This document shows, one piece after another, positions 5,676-11,098 of a stretch of DNA of 11,098 bases. Source of the DNA: Kiritimatiellia bacterium (GTDB taxonomy: Bacteria; Verrucomicrobiota; Kiritimatiellia; RFP12; UBA1067); NCBI GenBank assembly GCA_017459225.1, contig JAFUDL010000248.1, positions 1 through 11,098 of the forward strand, read 5' to 3'. The notes under the pieces are model-generated. The model was not told the origin of the DNA. It saw only the letters and a program-made list of their open reading frames with translations, and did not search any database. The translations under genes and the position numbers were made by a program. Position 1 is the stretch's first letter, and each line of letters starts with the position of its first letter.

Positions 5676-8600
5676 ATGAATCATAGATTGTTGATGGCTG
5701 CGACTGCGGCATTCGCTGTTTCGGCAAATGCGCACGTCGTGTGGCAGATCGGCCAGAAGGACTGCACAGGCAACGAGTTCGCGCTTGCGCCGCGTGGATA
5801 CAACGATTTCCTGCAGCACGACTTCGGCTGGGAAAACAACTACTTCCTCGTAGGAAGATCGAACGCAAAGAAGGACTTCCCGTACGTTCTTCCCGGCATC
5901 AACGACAAGTGGGCGGGGTCTAGCCGCATCGCCGGACGCCGCACGCAGCAGGTGAACATCCTCTTCGACATCACGAAGAAGGGCACGGGCGGCGCATGGA
6001 CGCTCTACATCGACTTCGCTGACGTCCATAAGGCGGAGAAGCCCCTCCTGAAGGTGTCGGTGAACGGCAATGCGCGGAAGATTGTGCTGCCCACCGGCGG
6101 GGGAGACGCCTCCATCATGAAGGGCGACTTCTCTACGGCAAAACCGTTCACGGCGAAGTTCGACCTTGCGGACAGCGAAATCGTCGAGGGCGGGAATGAG
6201 ATCAAGATCACGTCCATCGAAGGCAGCTGGGCGATCTTCGACGACGTGCGCCTCGAAGGCCCGAACGATGCAGTGGTGCGCCTTGCGCACAAGGGCGCGT
6301 ACGTGCGAAGCGTGAAGGCGGGCGACTATCTGATTCCTGGTACGGGGAAGCTGCCGCTTCTCGTAGACGTGGAGCATCTGGATGGCGCGCCCGTAGTGCG
6401 CGTGGAGATTGACGGCAAGGTCGCATTGGAGCAGCGCGTTGAGGCAGGGGCGTATTCGTTCGAGGCGCCGATGGACGCGGCGGCCCAAGGTAAATACCGT
6501 GTGTTTGTTGACGGGGAGTGTGTGCGGGAAGGAACTGTAGTGCGCACGCCGCAGCGCGATGCTGGCGTGGCGGGCTATGTGGATACCCGCATGGGCACGG
6601 CGCACTCGCGCTGGATGCTCGTGCCAGGCCCGTGGATGCCGTTCAGCATGGTGAAGCTGTCGCCTGACAATGAAGGCACGCCTGGAAGGGGATTATGGCA
6701 GGGCGGGTACGACCCCACCATCGAGAGCGTCGGTTGCTTCAGCCACATTCACGAGTGGACCATGGCGGGACTCGGCACGATGCCTACGACGGGAGCGCTC
6801 AAGATCAAGATGGGCGACAGCTCCGAGATCGAAGGCCATGCCGACGGCTACCGATCGTACATCGACAAGCCGAGCGAAGTGTGCAAGGCTGGATACTACG
6901 CCGTGAAGCTAAAGGACTACGACATCTTCGCCGAACTCACCGCCACCGACCGCTGCGGATTCCAGCGCTACACGTATCCGGCTGGCAAGACGCCGCGTGT
7001 GATGATTGATCTGTTTACTCCCACCGAGTATACATACAACATATTGGACTGCGAAATGCGCCAGACGGGTCCGCGCCGGATCGAAGGCTTCTCGAAGCAG
7101 GAGACGCCGCGCGTGTGGAGCCGCGACGCCGACCAGTTCTATACCGTCCACTTCGTGATCGAGTTCGACCGCGACATCGCGAAGTTCGGCGGATGGGAGG
7201 GCGATGCCCTCTGGACCGGCAGCGCTCACGCTGCGCAGAACCCGAAGTCCTTCGGAAGCTATGTGGAGTTCAAGCCTGCTGACGGCGCGACCGTCGTGCA
7301 GCTGCGCTCGGGCATTTCCTTCGTTGACATCGCCGGCGCGGCGAACAACTTGAAGCGCGAGGTCGAGGAGCCTTTCGGCTGGAGCTTCGAGAAGGTGCGC
7401 GCGGCCAACGAGGCGACGTGGAACGACCTGCTGGGGCGCGTGAAGATCGCCACGGTGGACCGTCTTGAGAAGAAGCGCTTCTACACGAACCTCTACCGTT
7501 CGTTCTGCCGCAACACGTTCAACGATGTGGATGGACGCTGGAGCGACCCGTTCGGCAAAATCCAGAAGCTGAACGATCCCGACGCGCGCGCGATGGGGTG
7601 CGACGCGTTCTGGAACACGTTCTGGAATCTGAACCAGACGTGGAACCTCGTGGGACCGGAATGGAGCGCGCGCTGGGTGAAGTCGCAGATGGCGCTCTAT
7701 GAGGCCGGCGGATGGCTCGGGAAGGGTCCGGCGGGAATGCGCTACTTGCCGGTGATGGTGGCGGAACACGAGATTCCGCAGATGGTCAGCGCCTGGCAGA
7801 TGGGGATTCGCGTGTACGATCCGAAGAAGCTGCTGTCCGCGTTCGTTAAGATGCAGACCACACCAGGACAGAAGGTGGGGCGCGGCTATGCCGGCAATCG
7901 CAACCTTGCCGCATATATGCAATACCATTATGTGCCGAGCGACAAGGGCACCTTCTCGAACTCGATGGAGTATTCCTACGATGACTGGACGGTGGGGCAG
8001 TTCGCAAAGGCGATTGGCGACGAGGCCGCGTACAAGACATTCTCCGAGCGCGGTACCTGGTGGAAGAACGCCGTCAATCCCGAAAGCGGATACTGCCATC
8101 GCAGGGACTCGAAGGGCGAATGGGACAAAACACTGACTTCCATCGCGGACGGATTCTCGGTGAAGGGATATGTAGAGGGCAACGCCTGGCAGCTGACGTT
8201 CTTCGTGCCACAGGACGTCCCGGCGCTCGTGGAGATCGTCGGACGCGAGCGCTTCCTCGAACGGCTTAAGTGGGGCTTTGAGAAGAGCTATCCGTTCCGC
8301 TACAACGCTCCGGGCGAGCACTACGCGAAGTTCCCCGTGGTGCAGGGCAACCAGCAGTCGATGCACTTCGCGTTCCTCTTCAGCTGGGCGGGAGAGCCGT
8401 GGGAGACGCAGAAGTGGGCACGGTCGATCATGGAGCGCTACTACGGCTACGGCGATTCGACGGCGTGGCTTGGCGATGAGGACCAGGGGCAGATGAGCGC
8501 GTGGTTCGTTATGGCGTCGCTCGGGCTTTTCCAGACGGACGGCGGATGCCGCGCGGAACCCGTCTATGAAATCGCGAGTCCGCTCTTCGAGGAGGCGACG

Positions 8601-8810
8601 ATCGATCTTGGGGGACGCTTCGGTCGCGGCGACACGTTCACCATCAAGGCGCACAACGCCTCTCGCGCCAACAAGTACGTGCAGCGTGCCGTGCTGAATG
8701 GCAAGCCGCTCAGTTCCTTCTTCTTCCCCGCGAAGGAAGTCCTGAAGGGCGGCACGCTTGAACTCTGGATGGGATCCGAGCCAAACAAACAGTGGGGGAT
8801 TGCGAAGTGA
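5676..8810 (+). CDS. Secreted GH92-family glycosidase (alpha-mannosidase type) with N-terminal beta-rich domain
   Basis: GH92 enzymes are calcium-dependent exo-alpha-mannosidases. This 1044-residue protein starts with a signal peptide (cleavage expected after ANA, residue 19). Residues about 20-200 form a separate domain (opening HVVWQIGQKDCTGNEFAL, later PGINDKWAGSSR and IEGSWAIFDDVRLEG) that resembles the jelly-roll carbohydrate-binding modules of PL4-type lyases. The GH92 part begins near residue 297 (YVDTRMGTAHSRW), with CFSHIH at 354-359, EYSYDDW, EGNAWQL (Glu834, probable general acid), and GDEDQGQMSAWF (Asp934 and Asp936, probable base). Two usually strong motifs differ: WDTxR reads WNTFW (646-650), and GNEPSHH reads GNQQSMH (891-897). 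It is thus a divergent GH92 whose linkage preference may differ from classical alpha-1,2 or alpha-1,3 enzymes. The kinase and isomerase that follow support mannose as product. Confidence 0.88.
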   Translation: MNHRLLMAATAAFAVSANAHVVWQIGQKDCTGNEFALAPRGYNDFLQHDFGWENNYFLVGRSNAKKDFPYVLPGINDKWAGSSRIAGRRTQQVNILFDITKKGTGGAWTLYIDFADVHKAEKPLLKVSVNGNARKIVLPTGGGDASIMKGDFSTAKPFTAKFDLADSEIVEGGNEIKITSIEGSWAIFDDVRLEGPNDAVVRLAHKGAYVRSVKAGDYLIPGTGKLPLLVDVEHLDGAPVVRVEIDGKVALEQRVEAGAYSFEAPMDAAAQGKYRVFVDGECVREGTVVRTPQRDAGVAGYVDTRMGTAHSRWMLVPGPWMPFSMVKLSPDNEGTPGRGLWQGGYDPTIESVGCFSHIHEWTMAGLGTMPTTGALKIKMGDSSEIEGHADGYRSYIDKPSEVCKAGYYAVKLKDYDIFAELTATDRCGFQRYTYPAGKTPRVMIDLFTPTEYTYNILDCEMRQTGPRRIEGFSKQETPRVWSRDADQFYTVHFVIEFDRDIAKFGGWEGDALWTGSAHAAQNPKSFGSYVEFKPADGATVVQLRSGISFVDIAGAANNLKREVEEPFGWSFEKVRAANEATWNDLLGRVKIATVDRLEKKRFYTNLYRSFCRNTFNDVDGRWSDPFGKIQKLNDPDARAMGCDAFWNTFWNLNQTWNLVGPEWSARWVKSQMALYEAGGWLGKGPAGMRYLPVMVAEHEIPQMVSAWQMGIRVYDPKKLLSAFVKMQTTPGQKVGRGYAGNRNLAAYMQYHYVPSDKGTFSNSMEYSYDDWTVGQFAKAIGDEAAYKTFSERGTWWKNAVNPESGYCHRRDSKGEWDKTLTSIADGFSVKGYVEGNAWQLTFFVPQDVPALVEIVGRERFLERLKWGFEKSYPFRYNAPGEHYAKFPVVQGNQQSMHFAFLFSWAGEPWETQKWARSIMERYYGYGDSTAWLGDEDQGQMSAWFVMASLGLFQTDGGCRAEPVYEIASPLFEEATIDLGGRFGRGDTFTIKAHNASRANKYVQRAVLNGKPLSSFFFPAKEVLKGGTLELWMGSEPNKQWGIAK

Positions 8811-9703
8811 AAACCATCAGCGCGGACATAGGTGGCAGCCGGGTGAAGCTGGCCACCGTGGAGAATGGCGCAGTCGTGGAGAGCGAGATCTTCCCGGTTG
8901 CGCCGGATGGCTTCACCGGCACGCTGGCGGAACTTGAACGACGAATCGCTTCCGCACGCGGCCGGCATCCCAGCGGATGGGACGGAATCGGCATCGCACT
9001 GCCAGGCATCATCGACGAGGATAGGTGCCGCGTTTTGAGCTGCAACGCGAAACACGCTGGCGTGGAGAATGTTGACATCGCGGCGTGGGCACAGGAGAAA
9101 CTGTCGCTTCCATGCCGAGTGATCAATGATGCGCGCGTGGCGCTTCTCGGCGAACTCAACTTCGGTTGCGCCAAGGGCGAGCAGAATGCCGTCATGATGA
9201 TTCTCGGCACGGGCGTGGGAACGTCCGCCGTGTGCCGGGGGCATTTGGAACGTGGTGTGCATGGTACGGCCGGGCTTCTCGGTGGACACTTCCCGATCCA
9301 GTTCGATGGAGGACGGAAGTGCAACTGCGGCGGCGAAGGATGTCTTGAAGCATACGTTGGCACCTGGGCGCTCAAGGAGATGGCCGCCGATCCGGGCTAC
9401 GATTACCACCGCTTCGCCGAAGACTACGAGAAGGGTGAAGAAAAAGCGCAGCGGCTTTTTGCAACGATTTTCACCGCGCTTGGTGCAGGTGCGCTTGCGC
9501 TTGTGCATCTTTACGATGCCGAGACGGTTATCTGGTCTGGCGGCGCATCGCATTTCACGCCGCTTCTCAAGGCGGCGGAGGAATACGTGTGGAAGCACTC
9601 CTGGACGCCGTGGGGCAAGGTTCGTTTCGTCGTGGCCGACAATCCTGAAGCATCCGTCGTACTCGGACTTCACGCGCTCTTCGCGGAGGGAGTGGTCAAG
9701 TGA
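8807..9703 (+). CDS. ROK-family sugar kinase, probably acting on mannose
   Basis: ROK kinases phosphorylate hexoses with ATP in the cytoplasm. The 298-residue product shows the phosphate-binding ADIGGSRVK at the N-terminus, GIGIALPGIID, catalytic Asp108 in INDARVALLGE, LGTGVGTS, and the zinc-binding cysteines of CNCGGEGC (172, 174, 179) with His161. The segment before that histidine reads AGLLGGH, where most ROK kinases have AGEIGH; the glutamate that normally contacts the sugar is missing and the loop is one residue longer. I chose GTG 8807, which overlaps the GH92 stop as GTGA and has GGGGG at 8794-8798, over the GTG at 8792, because the kinase fold begins right after it. Coupling with GH92 upstream and a mannose-6-phosphate isomerase downstream suggests mannose as substrate; this is inference. 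Confidence 0.88.
   Translation: MKTISADIGGSRVKLATVENGAVVESEIFPVAPDGFTGTLAELERRIASARGRHPSGWDGIGIALPGIIDEDRCRVLSCNAKHAGVENVDIAAWAQEKLSLPCRVINDARVALLGELNFGCAKGEQNAVMMILGTGVGTSAVCRGHLERGVHGTAGLLGGHFPIQFDGGRKCNCGGEGCLEAYVGTWALKEMAADPGYDYHRFAEDYEKGEEKAQRLFATIFTALGAGALALVHLYDAETVIWSGGASHFTPLLKAAEEYVWKHSWTPWGKVRFVVADNPEASVVLGLHALFAEGVVK
9685..9692 (+). promoter_or_regulatory. Ribosome binding site for the isomerase gene
   Basis: GGAGGGAG lies 7 nt before GTG 9700, inside the end of the ROK gene. It supports the GTG start that overlaps the ROK stop (GTGA). Confidence 0.8.
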
Positions 9704-10929
9704 AGTCGTCATACGACAAGTTTCCAGCAATAACGGTTCCAGCGGATGGCGAATGCCGCGCCGTTGCCGGATGGGAGGCAATCGGCAAGGAGTTGCGGGC
9801 GAGGTGCAGTGGCGGTCACGCGGGACGCGTGACCCTACCGCGTTGCGTCATCTGCGTGGATCTTTACCACGGCGTGTGGGAGGACGAGGTGCTTGCCGCG
9901 TTGAAGGCTGCGCTCCGTCCAGATGCGGTGATCGAGACGCGCGAGGCGAACAAGACGCATGACGAGGTGCGTGCGATGCTTGCGGCGGACCAGGGCGACG
10001 ACCGCGTGTTCGCCGTGATGTCGCACCGGCGGGTGGAGGACTATTTCGACCCGGCGAAGGTCGAGGCCGTCAAGGCGAAGATCGCGGCGGCGCGGGGAGT
10101 CGTGCTCGTCTATGGTGTGGCGGCGGCGGTGTGCTGTCCCGAATGCGACATCTACGTGTACGCCGACATGGCGCGGTGGGAGATCCAGCAGCGCTTCCGT
10201 TCGGGACGGCTCTCGAACTGGCTGGATGACAACGCGGGCGAGGATGCGCTTCGTCTCTACAAGCGCGGCTTCTTCGCCGACTGGCGCGCGCTCGACCGCC
10301 ACAAGCGCGCGCGCTACGACAGGATGGACTACATCCTCGACACGAACGGCGCAGAGCCGAAGATGATGACGGGGGCGGCGTTTCGGCGCGGACTTGAAAT
10401 CGCCGCGTCGCGTCCGTTTCGCGTGATGCCCTACTTCGATCCCGGCGTGTGGGGTGGACAGTGGATGAAGGAGAAGTTCGACCTCGACCCGTCGAAGAAG
10501 AACTACGCCTGGAGCTTCGACTGCGTGCCGGAGGAGAACTCGCTTCTCATGGACGTGGGCGGAATTGTTCTCGAGACGCCGGCGATCAACCTCGTCTTTC
10601 GCCATCCGCACGAACTCCTCGGCGAGAAGGTCCACGCCCGCTTCGGCGCGGAGTTTCCGATCCGCTTCGACATGCTCGACACGATGCGCGGCGGTAACCT
10701 GTCGCTCCAGTGCCATCCGCTCACCGAATACATTCAGGACGCCTTCGGAATGCACTACACGCAGGACGAGAGCTACTACCTGCTCGACGCCGACGCATCC
10801 GCGTCGCCAGTCGTCTATCTCGGCAAGAAGACAGGCGTCACGCGCGAGGAATTCGCCGACGCGCTCCGTGCAAGCGAGAAGACGGGTTCCTTCGACGCGC
10901 TCAGGTACGTCAACGCCTTCCCTGCGTAG
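9700..10929 (+). pseudogene. Class I mannose-6-phosphate isomerase with N-terminal kinase-like domain, interrupted by in-frame TAG
   Basis: The C-terminal half (from about residue 235) is a type I phosphomannose isomerase, which interconverts mannose-6-phosphate and fructose-6-phosphate using zinc. It shows YFDPGVWGGQWMKEKFDLD, FDCVPEENSLLMD, RFGAEFPIRFDMLDTM, the zinc motif QCHP (Gln337, His339) and QDESYYLLDA (Glu357). Residues about 1-200 look like a uridine-kinase-type domain (ICVDLYHGVW, VYADMARWEIQQRFRSG, YKRGFFADWRALDRHKRARY) but have no P-loop, so it is probably not an active kinase. TAG at 10927-10929 ends the frame at 409 residues, before the last zinc-ligand histidine. The same frame continues with homologous sequence to the window edge, so the open part alone should not be active. 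The start is GTG with a strong ribosome site, coupled to the ROK stop. I call it interrupted; sequence error is a real alternative. Confidence 0.8.
9814..9834 (+). repeat. Perfect 9-bp hairpin inside the isomerase gene
   Basis: GGTCACGCG (9814-9822) and CGCGTGACC (9826-9834) are exact inverted arms around a GGA loop, about 115 nt into the gene. It could be an mRNA structure affecting translation or stability, or a by-product of GC-rich coding sequence. No T-run follows. Confidence 0.5.
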
Positions 10930-11098
10930 AAGCACGACCATTTGCTCAGTCCCGGCGTGACGATCCACTGCTCCGTCGCGAACTGCATGGTGCTGGAGAT
11001 TTCCGCGACGCCCTACATCTTCACGTTCAAGATGTGGGACTGGGGGCGTCTCGGACTCGACGGGCGTCCGCGTCCGATTCACGTGGAACACGCCCTCG
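10930..11098 (+). pseudogene. Downstream part of the isomerase frame, beyond the TAG, 3' partial
   Basis: Immediately after the stop, the same frame reads KHDHLLSPGVTIHCSVAN, then MVLEISATPYIFTFK and MWDWGRLGLDGRPRPIHVEH, running open to the window end. These are strongly conserved class I isomerase segments, and His423 (10966-10968) matches the last zinc ligand in the family's PAGTxH motif. That motif is damaged here (PGVTIH), and CSG reads CSV. I see no start codon with a ribosome site of its own, so this is the remainder of the 9700 gene rather than a separate gene. Confidence 0.8.

Noticed and set aside
6909..8654. A 581-codon minus-strand frame opposite the GH92 gene.
   Set aside because: It is a shadow of the GH92 codons; no domain or ribosome site was found.
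10927..10929. Genome-wide recoding of TAG as an amino acid.
   Set aside because: infB and ribF in this window end in TAG at their normal C-termini, so TAG works as a stop here.

Overview
The window is GC-rich, gene-dense and almost entirely coding on the + strand. It joins a conserved translation cluster to a sugar-catabolism locus with its own regulator. The combination of an infB-rbfA-truB-ribF cluster, a XylR-type regulator (sugar-binding domain plus AraC helix-turn-helix), a secreted GH92 glycosidase with an extra N-terminal beta-rich domain, and a kinase-like/phosphomannose isomerase fusion resembles host- or gut-associated bacteria of the PVC group (Kiritimatiellota, Lentisphaerota, Verrucomicrobiota). 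That placement is an inference from gene style, not a measured result.

Region 1 (1-4003) holds translation and flavin genes: infB (5' end outside the window), rbfA, truB and ribF, tightly packed with an 8-nt rbfA/truB overlap and a 1-nt truB/ribF overlap. The truB product has glutamate where pseudouridine synthases have their catalytic aspartate. A possible terminator lies just after ribF.

Region 2 (4004-5675) is regulatory DNA around a XylR-like regulator gene. Upstream of the regulator and again upstream of the GH92 gene lies the same 35-bp element (32 of 35 identical). Each copy carries two direct half-sites 21 bp apart and runs into a similar promoter with an extended -10. This strongly suggests that the regulator controls both itself and the operon. 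Between the regulator and the second element lie two 33-bp inverted-repeat elements whose starts are 63 bp apart, which look like binding sites for a second regulator.

Region 3 (5676 to the window end) is a likely operon: GH92 glycosidase (exported), ROK sugar kinase, then a class I mannose-6-phosphate isomerase with an N-terminal kinase-like domain. Both internal junctions are GTGA start/stop overlaps, implying translational coupling. The pathway reads as release of mannose outside the cytoplasm, uptake by a transporter not seen here, phosphorylation, and isomerisation to fructose-6-phosphate. The isomerase frame is broken by an in-frame TAG at 10927-10929, yet the same frame continues with clearly conserved isomerase sequence to the window edge. 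It is therefore a recent pseudogene, a sequence error, or a readthrough case.
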